This document shows, piece after piece, positions 56,943-64,000 of a stretch of DNA of 64,000 bases. The notes under the pieces were generated by a model. It saw only the letters and a list, made by a program, of their open reading frames with translations. It was not told the DNA's origin and ran no database searches. The position numbers were made by a program, and so were the translations under genes. The DNA comes from Paludibacter sp. (lineage in GTDB: Bacteria; Bacteroidota; Bacteroidia; Bacteroidales; Paludibacteraceae): the NCBI RefSeq assembly GCF_009712605.1, contig NZ_WASO01000001.1, forward strand, positions 310,001 through 374,000, read 5' to 3'. Position 1 is the first letter of the stretch, and each line of letters opens with the position of its first letter.

Positions 56943-57131
56943 TGCTACATATTACAGATAGACAGTTTGATATGTAGATGTTAACTGTGTTTAAATTAGT
57001 ATGTGTTTTTATATCAAAAATTCTTTTGAAGTAATTTAATCTCTGTAATTTCACTTCGCAATTAGCAGATCTGAAGACATCTCAATTCTTCGATATGACT
57101 TATTGATTTTTATCTTTAATATAAAAGTATC

Positions 57132-57488
57132 ATGAGATTAAGAAAGTTCATTTTGCTGTGGGGTGTAATTGTCATTTGTGTTCCTGTTCAATTCATTAAT
57201 GGGGAAAGTCCGGAAAACCCTAATCCACCTCTGAAATCCAAATCTATTTCGGCTTGTTCTGTTCAGTTGTCGACTGACAATGTTACCCTTTATTTTAACT
57301 TGAATTTAAGTACTGTTACAGTATCCGTTGAAGATATGACTGATAATCTGCTTTACGACACTTATATCACTACAATGTCCGGTTCTTCTCTCACAATAGA
57401 TACCACAGGATGGGCGAGAGGTATCTATACACTAACGGTGACAAATGATATAGGAGTGATCTATCTAACAAATATAGATATCCCATAA
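57132..57488 (+). CDS. Small secreted DUF3244-like protein
   Basis: 118 residues. Signal peptide (MRLRKFILLWGVIVICVP..INGE), then a single beta-sandwich resembling DUF3244 (LSTVTVSVEDMTDNLLYD ... WARGIYTLTVTNDIG). Such small secreted proteins are found near TPR-HTH regulators in Bacteroidota. Role unknown; it is followed by the GGTTAG hairpin at 57505-57550. Confidence 0.65.
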   Translation: MRLRKFILLWGVIVICVPVQFINGESPENPNPPLKSKSISACSVQLSTDNVTLYFNLNLSTVTVSVEDMTDNLLYDTYITTMSGSSLTIDTTGWARGIYTLTVTNDIGVIYLTNIDIP

Positions 57489-57504
57489 TTGGTTTATTTT
57501 TTTT

Positions 57505-57550
57505 GGTTAGTTGAGGTAGGGGCGGTATGATGCTGCCCTTGCTTCTAACC
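57505..57550 (+). repeat. GGTTAG...CTAACC hairpin (related to copies 1-3)
   Basis: TTTTGGTTAG, inner stem GGGCGG/CTGCCC (one G-T pair), then CTTCTAACCAAA. The order TTTGGTTAG-stem-CTAACCAAA recalls the elements at 24867, 25749 and 27787, and it too lies just after a small secreted gene on the coding strand. Confidence 0.5.
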
Positions 57551-57636
57551 AAAGGCTTTTAAACAACAGCGACTACAACGCGACAAGAATTAGCTACGGA
57601 TAAAAAAATGGGAGAGGACTAACATTCATTCGCGTT

Positions 57637-57747
57637 CTCAAATTTAATTAGCACATTTTCAAATTGACTAATTTTCAAATTAATATTTTGTCCTTGTGGT
57701 TTGCTCCCATAAGGCTACAAAAATGGCCTCCCGTGAGCGCCAAACCA
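57637..57747. other. AT-rich repeats and a hairpin upstream of the precursor gene
   Basis: 57637-57685 contains near-repeats ATTAGCACATTTTCAAATT and TGACTAATTTTCAAATT; 57697-57747 forms a hairpin TGGTTTG/CAAACCA enclosing AGGC/GCCT. A weak -7-like TATCCTTG is at 57818-57825. The stretch 57551-57937 holds no gene that I can support. Confidence 0.4.
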
Positions 57748-57937
57748 TAAAATCTTGCAAAATTTGAGGTTAAACTAACACAGAAAGGCCGCAACAAAAG
57801 TAGTAATTTTCCCCAATTATCCTTGTATTGTAGGACTTGGGCATGTCTGTTTCGTTAAATACGGGATGGTTGTGTTAAAAAAAGAGCGAATTCCGAAAAG
57901 CTTTACGAGTAGGAAAATGAATTTAAATTCCACAATA

Positions 57938-58111
57938 ATGAAAAGAAACTTAGTTTTAAGTGAAAAGACAATGCTTCAAATAGAAAATATGAATATGCTT
58001 CGAGGAGGTCAAGAATGTGATGACTGTGAAGAAGACTATACAGCCGCAGTAGCATCTATTTGTGATAACTCTCCGAAGCCTAAACCGAAAGTGTCATATC
58101 CTTGTAAATAA
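57938..58111 (+). CDS. Double-glycine leader RiPP precursor peptide
   Basis: 57 residues from ATG 57938 (MKRNLVLSEKTMLQIENMNM); the frame is open upstream, and an ATG at 57917 is possible. The leader ends LRGG at residue 24, the cleavage site for a C39 peptidase. The 33-residue core has four Cys (27, 30, 42, 56), a DDCEED acidic stretch and a Pro/Lys-rich tail (SPKPKPKVSYPCK). The radical SAM gene starts 69 bp downstream and a C39 exporter lies in the cluster. This fits the GG-leader natural-product precursors of Bacteroidota; thioether crosslinks are possible but inferred. Confidence 0.75.
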   Translation: MKRNLVLSEKTMLQIENMNMLRGGQECDDCEEDYTAAVASICDNSPKPKPKVSYPCK

Positions 58112-58180
58112 CAATAATACTTTATTTGTAGAGAAGAGGTACTTATAGTCTCCTCTTCTCTATGTTTATCAGAAATAGAT

Positions 58181-59503
58181 ATGGTTACATATGAACAAAG
58201 TCGGTATAATATATGGATAGACAATATATTATATAATTCGTTTACAGATAAAGCTATTTGTTTCGAAGATTCAGAAATAGATGATATAAAATATTATCTT
58301 GAACATTTGGATAATTTCAGATTAGATTATTTTCAGATATTCGATTGTTTTATTGACCTTGGGTTTGTAAAAGATCTGTATTTTAATGAATTAGAATATA
58401 TTTTATTTCAAAACAGAAATGTTACACTTTGCAAAAGGGCATATCAGCTAACTATTAATCCTACTCTAGAATGCAACTACAAATGTTGGTATTGTTTTGA
58501 AGATCAAGCCTCCATTCCTGAAAAATGCAGAATGGATGATAAGATCGTTGAAAGAATCAAGATGCATATCAAATATATGATTGAAAAAGAGCATATATCA
58601 GAACTAAAGCTCGATTGGTTTGGAGGAGAGGCTTTGATGTATTTCTATGAAGTAGTTTATCCTATCTCGTTGTATGCTATTGAATTATGTAAAAACTGCA
58701 ACATTCCTTTTCGCAATCATGTAACTACTAATGCTTATTATATTGATATGCGAATGATTTGTGCTTTTAATGATATACAACTTAATAGTTTTCAGATACC
58801 TATTGATGGAGATAGTAAAAAGCACAATGCAGTAAAAAACCATAACGGTGAGGGTCATTATATTAAAATATTGCAAACTCTGAATGACATCTGTGCGCAT
58901 GTAAATAATGTATGTGTTATTATGAGGATTAATTATGATAAGCAGACATTGAAAAATGTATCAACAGTGATACATGACATAAAGCTAGAGAATAGAAGTA
59001 AAATATTTGTTGATTTTCAGCGAGTATGGCAGGTTGATTTAAATATTGATGAAAATGGGAATAATCAGTTGCTTTTAGACATAAAAAAAGAATTTGAAAA
59101 AGCTGGATTTAAAACTATGTATTTTGCTTATCAATCTAAAAATTATAAATGCTGCTATGCTGATAGCTTTTATCATAGAGTAATTAATTATGACGGTAAA
59201 GTGTATAAATGTTCTGCTAGGGATTATAGTGAAGATCTTTGTATTGGTACGATAAAAGATGATGGTTCTATGTCTTTCAAAATAAATATCATAGCAAAAA
59301 TGTTTTCAAATCCAACCTTTGATAATGAACAATGTCTGAATTGTAAACGACTACCTTTGTGTTATGGTCCTTGTATTCAAAAGTATTACGAAACTAAAAT
59401 AGGAAAGTCAACATTTCAATGTTTGCATGATTCCGCTGAGATTTCTTTAAAAGAATACGTAAATGAAAAAGTGAACAAAAACTTAAATAGTGTGAAAGTA
59501 TGA
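58181..59503 (+). CDS. Radical SAM/SPASM peptide maturase
   Basis: 440 residues, cytoplasmic. Radical SAM cluster motif C98-NYK-C102-WY-C105 in LTINPTLECNYKCWYCFED, the GGEAL motif in DWFGGEALMYF, and a SPASM domain from about 320 with Cys-rich pattern ending CLNCKRLPLCYGPC and FQC, for two auxiliary clusters. It would modify the preceding precursor. An N-terminal ~90-residue region resembles the precursor-recognition part of related maturases (length only). The stop overlaps the S41 gene by 4 bp. Confidence 0.85.
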   Translation: MVTYEQSRYNIWIDNILYNSFTDKAICFEDSEIDDIKYYLEHLDNFRLDYFQIFDCFIDLGFVKDLYFNELEYILFQNRNVTLCKRAYQLTINPTLECNYKCWYCFEDQASIPEKCRMDDKIVERIKMHIKYMIEKEHISELKLDWFGGEALMYFYEVVYPISLYAIELCKNCNIPFRNHVTTNAYYIDMRMICAFNDIQLNSFQIPIDGDSKKHNAVKNHNGEGHYIKILQTLNDICAHVNNVCVIMRINYDKQTLKNVSTVIHDIKLENRSKIFVDFQRVWQVDLNIDENGNNQLLLDIKKEFEKAGFKTMYFAYQSKNYKCCYADSFYHRVINYDGKVYKCSARDYSEDLCIGTIKDDGSMSFKINIIAKMFSNPTFDNEQCLNCKRLPLCYGPCIQKYYETKIGKSTFQCLHDSAEISLKEYVNEKVNKNLNSVKV

Positions 59504-60948
59504 GGAGTTGTAACAGAAAGATCTTCTTTGTGATAGGTGGGTTAATGATTAGTGTTGTTGCGTTTTCACAAAATGGTTTGCGGAAAATAAGTAAAAATCA
59601 AAAATTATACGAACTGTCGGTTGTCTGGAAAGAGCTTTCGTACAATTTTGCGAATGTGAACCACTGTCCCGGCTTAAACATGGATAGCCTTTATCGTGTA
59701 TACATACCGATTGTACAAAATACAAAAAATGATTTTGAGTACTATAAATCTCTTCAGCAGTTTTTAGCTCATTTTCACAATGGACATACGCGTTGTGAGA
59801 TGCCAGATTACTTTTGGGATCATTTAGCCTTACCTTTTCTGATAACAACATATAGGAATGGAAAGCTGCTGATTGATAATATAGGTTCGCATTACTCAAA
59901 AAAGATTACTGTAGATGATGAGATATTGAAAATTGACGACATGCAGGCTATGGAGTATATCAAAAAATTTGGTTCTGCATATGTGTCGAGTTCCAATGAA
60001 GATGAAACTCTGATAAAATATTCTATGTTCAATCCCGATTTAAATACATTGATTACATATGCTCCCAAGGAATACAAAAAGAAAATCAGACTGGAAGTAA
60101 AAACGCATCATGGGATTGAACGGGTAAAAATTCCATTTGATATAGAAATGATACCTGCACCTAAGGATACCGCCAAGCAGGCTACAAGAACTTTTATCAA
60201 AAAGAGAAATTCTTCAAAGGAGGAAGCAAATGTTTTATTGACAGACACACTGAACAGTGTCGCTTATTTACGGATTACTCATTGTGATAATGAGTTTCAT
60301 TCATTTTTTCAGCAACGATACGAAACTATTAAAAAATACGATAATCTGATTATTGATATAACTGGAAATGGAGGAGGCGATGGCAATGCTTTGATAGATG
60401 CTATTTTCTGTCTGGTCAATACTGACAGCATACAATGGAGTGCAAATAAAACCCGTGTGAGTAATGCTTATTATAGGGCAAGGGCAAGTTTTGATCATTA
60501 TTATAACGAAGAAAAGATTTCTCAAAAAGAAAAGGATTTGTATGATCCTTATTTTTTTGATACCGCATTTATGGAGGTTCCGTTTCCTGTATATGCAAAT
60601 CCAGTGTCTCCTGTCGATAGGTATAGAGGTAATATTTACGTATTAACAAGCTCTTTCACCGCTTCGGCGGCAGAATATTTTGCTGCATCCCTGAAAAAAA
60701 ATTCAAAAACATTACTTATCGGAACTAAAACTGCTGGTGCGACAGCTCAGCCATTGGTTGTTCGCCTTCCTTCAGGAATAGAAGTCCGTATAAATACGTG
60801 TAAAAGTTATGATTATCAAGGAAGGGATATTTCATCCGGTATTACTCCTGATTATGAATACAATTTTTCAGACCTATATCAAGTTGGGAAGTCAAATGGT
60901 TGGTTCAAAAATGTTTACAAATATATTAGAACGTTGCCTATACAATAA
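59500..60948 (+). CDS. S41 family peptidase (first copy)
   Basis: 482 residues with a signal peptide (ends VVAFSQ), so exported. Tail-specific-protease fold with the nucleophile Ser in SSFTASAAEYF near 382; the canonical Lys of CtpA is not at the expected place (AGATAQP instead of FGKGxxQ), as in IRBP-like S41 members. No PDZ was assigned with certainty; GDEIL-type text (VDDEILKIDDMQAM) near 142-156 hints at one. Overlaps the maturase by 4 bp. Could trim the exported peptide or give immunity. Confidence 0.8.
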   Translation: MRSCNRKIFFVIGGLMISVVAFSQNGLRKISKNQKLYELSVVWKELSYNFANVNHCPGLNMDSLYRVYIPIVQNTKNDFEYYKSLQQFLAHFHNGHTRCEMPDYFWDHLALPFLITTYRNGKLLIDNIGSHYSKKITVDDEILKIDDMQAMEYIKKFGSAYVSSSNEDETLIKYSMFNPDLNTLITYAPKEYKKKIRLEVKTHHGIERVKIPFDIEMIPAPKDTAKQATRTFIKKRNSSKEEANVLLTDTLNSVAYLRITHCDNEFHSFFQQRYETIKKYDNLIIDITGNGGGDGNALIDAIFCLVNTDSIQWSANKTRVSNAYYRARASFDHYYNEEKISQKEKDLYDPYFFDTAFMEVPFPVYANPVSPVDRYRGNIYVLTSSFTASAAEYFAASLKKNSKTLLIGTKTAGATAQPLVVRLPSGIEVRINTCKSYDYQGRDISSGITPDYEYNFSDLYQVGKSNGWFKNVYKYIRTLPIQ

Positions 60949-60958
60949 TCTCAGGGGA

Positions 60959-61236
60959 TGAGTTTTTCTGAGGTGTAGCAAGATGCTATGGACTGTGGAT
61001 CTACCTGTCTGCGGATGGTGGCTGCATTTTATCGAAACCACTATTCATTGGATAATTAACGTGAAAAACCACATATTAACAACTAGTAGAAGATTTGCTC
61101 CCTTGTATTGGTATTGGAATCAAAGACATTTTGTAGTAGTATATGAGATAACTCATGCTGTTAGTTTGTTCGGAAATAAAACCATGGTGTGTATATTTTC
61201 AGTGAGTGAAAAGATATAAACAGAAAGAATTTTGTA
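60959..61236 (+). pseudogene. Decayed C39-peptidase ABC transporter fragment
   Basis: Starts ATG 10 bp after the S41 stop and parallels the intact exporter at 63068: DAMDCGSTCLRMVAAFY and WNQRHFVVVYEI...SLFGNK are recognisable. It has a TAG at codon 7, a deletion of about 130 bp between SLD and WNQ, and ends near the counterpart of CRCWYSS. Not translated into a useful protein. Confidence 0.8.
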
Positions 61237-61253
61237 TTTGAATTTATGCTTTA

Positions 61254-61565
61254 AAGGTTTGAAAATATAACCCACGAGATTACAATTATGATCTATTTAT
61301 TGTGACGATAGAAGATGGCTCTATGAATTTTCGTATGAACGTTGTGTTAAAAATGTTTGCAGAGCCGACTTTTAATAATAAAAAATGTTTGAATTGCAAA
61401 AGATTGCCATTGTGCTATGGCCCGTGTATTCAACGATATTATGAGGCTAAAATTGGGAAAACCAATTTCCGATGCGTAGATGATTATTCTGAGATAACTT
61501 TCATTAATTACGTGAAAGATAAGGTAAATAAAAATTTGGAATATAATATATCATGGATAGTATAA
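61254..61565 (+). pseudogene. Decayed radical SAM/SPASM maturase fragment
   Basis: Encodes only the last ~100 residues of a paralogue of 58181-59503: DLFIVTIEDGSMNFRMN, CLNCKRLPLCYGPC, FRC and EITFINYVKDKVNKNL align in order with the intact gene. A TGA replaces Tyr at 61260 and a SPASM Cys is Tyr. The radical SAM half is missing. Its end overlaps the second S41 gene by 13 bp. Confidence 0.8.
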
Positions 61566-63007
61566 AAAAGACGTGTTTATTATCAGTTGCTTTTTTGAGC
61601 ATAACCTGTCTCGTAGTCCCACAGAAGAGCCTTCATAAAATCAGTAAAGAGCAGAAACTGTATGAGCTTTCAATGGTATGGAAAGAACTTTCGTACAATT
61701 TTGCGAATATGGACAATTGCCCTGGGTTAAATATGGATAGCCTTTACAGGGCATATATTCCTATCATTCAAGACTCGAAGAATGATTTTGAATATTATAA
61801 ATCCATGCAAAAGTTTTTGGCTTGCTTTCATAACGGGCATACCAGTGCTTCTATGCCGGATTATCTGAATAACCAGTTGTCATATCCGCTACTGGTTACA
61901 TCTTACAATGAAGGTAAACTATATATTGAAAACATCGGTTCTCATTATTCTAAGAAAGTGACTGTGGGTGATGAAATTCTCACAATAGATGGGATGCCGG
62001 CAATGAAATATATTAATGAGAATGGTTCAGTGTATGATTCGGAATCAAATCCGGATATTTCGAAAATGACCTACTCTATGTTTAATCCGAGCCTGACGTT
62101 AGTTTCTTTTGCACCTAAGGCATATAAAAAGAGACTTAAACTAGAAGTGAAAACAGCCGATGGAATAAAAAAGGTTCAAATTCCGTATGATATAGATATT
62201 AACCCTTTACCAAGCGATTCAGCAAGACAAAACAAACTGGATTATATCAAAAAAAGAAATTTACAGCTAAATAGAGAGAATATACTATTGGTTGATTCTG
62301 TCAATAGTTTTGCTTATATCCGTTTTACGAAATGCGATAAAGAATTTGATGCCTTTTTTCAAAAGCATCAAGGTGTGATTAAAAAATATGATAATCTGAT
62401 AGTTGACATTACAGATAATAGTGGCGGAGATGGCAATGCTGTTACAAATGCTATCTCTTTCTTGGTTGACAATGATAGCTTACAGTGGAATAAATATAAA
62501 ACCCGAATTAACAAAGCAAATTACAGGGCAAAAGCAAGCAGTCGACTTTATTATTATAAAGCAAATGATGTAAGTCAACAAGATAAAGATTTGTTTTATC
62601 CTTATTTTTATGATACAGCTTTTGAAGATGTACCATATTCTGTTTTTGCAAATCGTCTGCCATCGGCAGAACGGTATAAAGGGAATATTTATGTGATAAC
62701 CGCCCCTAACACCGCTTCGGCAGCAGAATTTTTTGCCATTGTGCTTACAATAAATCCGAAAACAAGAATTCTTGGTAAAAGAACTGCCGGCGCAAATGGG
62801 CAACCATTAGTTGTACGTCTTCCCTCAGGTATAGAAGTTTTGATAAATACTTGCAAAACTTTTGATTATAGAGGGAGAGATGTTTCTTCCGGCATTACGC
62901 CGGATTATGAGCGGGATTTTTCGGATATTTATAAAATAGGAAAGCCTGTTGATTGGTTTCGGAAAGTAGAGGAATATGTTAATGAACTATCCCAAATAAA
63001 GAAATAG
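61553..63007 (+). CDS. S41 family peptidase (second copy)
   Basis: 484 residues, N-terminal hydrophobic signal then the same fold as the first copy: KISKEQKLYELS, NCPGLNMDSLYRAYIP, YKKRLKLEVKTADG, and Ser in NTASAAEFFA near 388. By eye well over half of residues match the first copy. The active Ser is kept in both, so both may work. Located 60 bp before the intact exporter. Confidence 0.8.
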   Translation: MDSIKKTCLLSVAFLSITCLVVPQKSLHKISKEQKLYELSMVWKELSYNFANMDNCPGLNMDSLYRAYIPIIQDSKNDFEYYKSMQKFLACFHNGHTSASMPDYLNNQLSYPLLVTSYNEGKLYIENIGSHYSKKVTVGDEILTIDGMPAMKYINENGSVYDSESNPDISKMTYSMFNPSLTLVSFAPKAYKKRLKLEVKTADGIKKVQIPYDIDINPLPSDSARQNKLDYIKKRNLQLNRENILLVDSVNSFAYIRFTKCDKEFDAFFQKHQGVIKKYDNLIVDITDNSGGDGNAVTNAISFLVDNDSLQWNKYKTRINKANYRAKASSRLYYYKANDVSQQDKDLFYPYFYDTAFEDVPYSVFANRLPSAERYKGNIYVITAPNTASAAEFFAIVLTINPKTRILGKRTAGANGQPLVVRLPSGIEVLINTCKTFDYRGRDVSSGITPDYERDFSDIYKIGKPVDWFRKVEEYVNELSQIKK

Positions 63008-63067
63008 ACACAATTCCAATATTTTGAAGGCGGGAAAGTTTTTCCTTCTATTAAAGACAATTAATGT

Positions 63068-64000
63068 ATGAGGTTTCCTCTCTTTCTCCAGCACGATACC
63101 ATGGACTGCGGACCTACCTGTCTGCGCATGATAGCGGCTTATTATGGTCGTAGCTATTCGTTAGAAGGTCTGAGAGAAAAATCACGCCTTACGCGAGAAG
63201 GAGTATCTATGCTTGGAGTTAGTGAGGCTGCTGAGCAGATTGGCTTTCGAACCACGGGCATCATAGTGCCATTTGGTATGTTAAAAGATGCTCCGTTGCC
63301 TTGTATAGTCCATTGGAATCAACAGCATTTTGTCGTAGTATATAAGATAAAAGAACTTGTTGGTTTATTCGGAAATAAAAGTAAGGAAGTCTGTATTTAT
63401 GTCGCTGACCCAGCTGCGGGTAAGGTAAAATATACACAGCAGGAATTTTGTAGGTGTTGGTATAGTTCTAAAGTGGATGGAGAGGAGGTGGGGACGGCAC
63501 TGCTACTGGAACCTACTCCCGATTTCTATAAGAAAGATGAAGAAATAATTCAACGAAAGGGTTTTCACTTTTTATTCTCCTATCTTCGGCCATATCGAAG
63601 CCTTATTCTTCAATTGTTTCTTGGATTGGCTTTTGGTAGCCTGTTACAGTTGGTTTTGCCATTTCTTACCCAATCGATTGTTGATTTTGGGATTAATACT
63701 CATAATGTAGGGTACATCTATTTAGTGCTTGCCGCTCAACTGATGCTTACGTTTAGTAGTGCGGCTGTAGAATTTATTCGTGGATGGATATTGCTACATT
63801 TGGGTGTCCGTATCAATATATCTCTTATTTCTGATTTTCTGATAAAATTAATGCGCTTGCCAATGGGCTATTTTGATACCAAAATGGTTGGAGATATTCT
63901 GCAGCGCATTAATGACCACACTCGCATTAAAGATTATCTTACCAATTCAAGTTTGAGTGTTCTTTTCTCAGCAGTTACTATTGTGATTTTCTCTATTGTA
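63068..64000 (+). CDS. Peptidase-containing ABC transporter (C39 type), 3' partial
   Basis: 311 codons visible from ATG 63068; the frame is open to the window end. N-terminal C39 double-glycine peptidase: Gln8 and Cys14 in LQHDTMDCGPTCL, His87 in NQQHFVVV, Asp114 in VADPAAG, the full catalytic set. Membrane domain begins near 160 (FHFLFSYLRPYRSLILQL). The nucleotide-binding domain lies beyond the window. It would cut the precursor after Gly-Gly and export the core. Confidence 0.9.
   Translation, partial: MRFPLFLQHDTMDCGPTCLRMIAAYYGRSYSLEGLREKSRLTREGVSMLGVSEAAEQIGFRTTGIIVPFGMLKDAPLPCIVHWNQQHFVVVYKIKELVGLFGNKSKEVCIYVADPAAGKVKYTQQEFCRCWYSSKVDGEEVGTALLLEPTPDFYKKDEEIIQRKGFHFLFSYLRPYRSLILQLFLGLAFGSLLQLVLPFLTQSIVDFGINTHNVGYIYLVLAAQLMLTFSSAAVEFIRGWILLHLGVRINISLISDFLIKLMRLPMGYFDTKMVGDILQRINDHTRIKDYLTNSSLSVLFSAVTIVIFSIV

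Noticed and set aside
60983-61219. A separate 78-codon gene
   Set aside because: It is the wrong frame over the decayed exporter fragment.

Overview
The window reads as a chromosome segment of a Bacteroidales bacterium (Bacteroidota), perhaps near Paludibacteraceae or Dysgonomonadaceae. The grounds are SusC/SusD pairs, a type IX secretion type-B sorting domain, DUF2723, V-type ATPase genes, the sppA-lpxK-punA order, and promoters of the Bacteroidota form TTTG-N19-21-TAnnTTTG, with a -7 box often reading TATCTTTG. Genus is not determined. No rRNA, insertion sequence, integrase or CRISPR array was seen.

Layout. 1-9 kb: the end of a V-type ATPase operon (subunits I and K), folC, tRNA-Val(TAC), a candidate small RNA, a PD-(D/E)xK-like nuclease-fold protein, and a TonB-dependent receptor. 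8.4-17 kb: housekeeping genes (sppA-lpxK-punA operon, DUF2723 membrane protein, proA). 17-22 kb: a four-gene surface-glycan operon (GT4 glycosyltransferase, FemAB-like, DUF354, and a DUF354-polysaccharide deacetylase fusion). 22.5-24.7 kb: galK-galM. 25-33 kb: a small secreted peptide made of PLPPTR repeats, the relic of a second such unit, and four paralogous membrane regulators (lipoprotein TPR sensor, one membrane helix, C-terminal HTH). 33-36 kb: a T9SS type-B protein, DUF486 and TerC proteins. 36-55 kb: a polysaccharide utilization locus (SusC, SusD, a probable glycan-binding lipoprotein, two GH30, GH16, carboxylesterase, GH3, GH5) with a divergent Y_Y_Y/HTH regulator; the enzyme set points to a beta-1,3/1,6-glucan. 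55-64 kb: a fifth TPR-HTH regulator, a DUF3244 secreted protein, then a RiPP-type cluster: a double-glycine precursor with four core cysteines, a radical SAM/SPASM maturase, an S41 peptidase, decayed ABC-transporter and radical SAM fragments from a tandem duplication, a second S41 peptidase, and a C39-peptidase ABC exporter that runs off the window.

How the parts may work together (inference). The TPR-HTH regulators look like one-component transmembrane sensors. Two of them (26118-27716 and 55270-56880) share a distinct C-terminal type and each lies upstream, on its own strand, of a small secreted protein whose unit ends in a hairpin with a GGTTAG/CTAACC-type motif. That suggests a repeated module of membrane regulator plus secreted small protein. 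In the RiPP cluster the maturase would modify the core, the C39 exporter would cut after Gly-Gly and export it, and the S41 proteases would act in the envelope. The repeat peptide at 25177-25437 and the RiPP cluster are the most likely places for undescribed biology.
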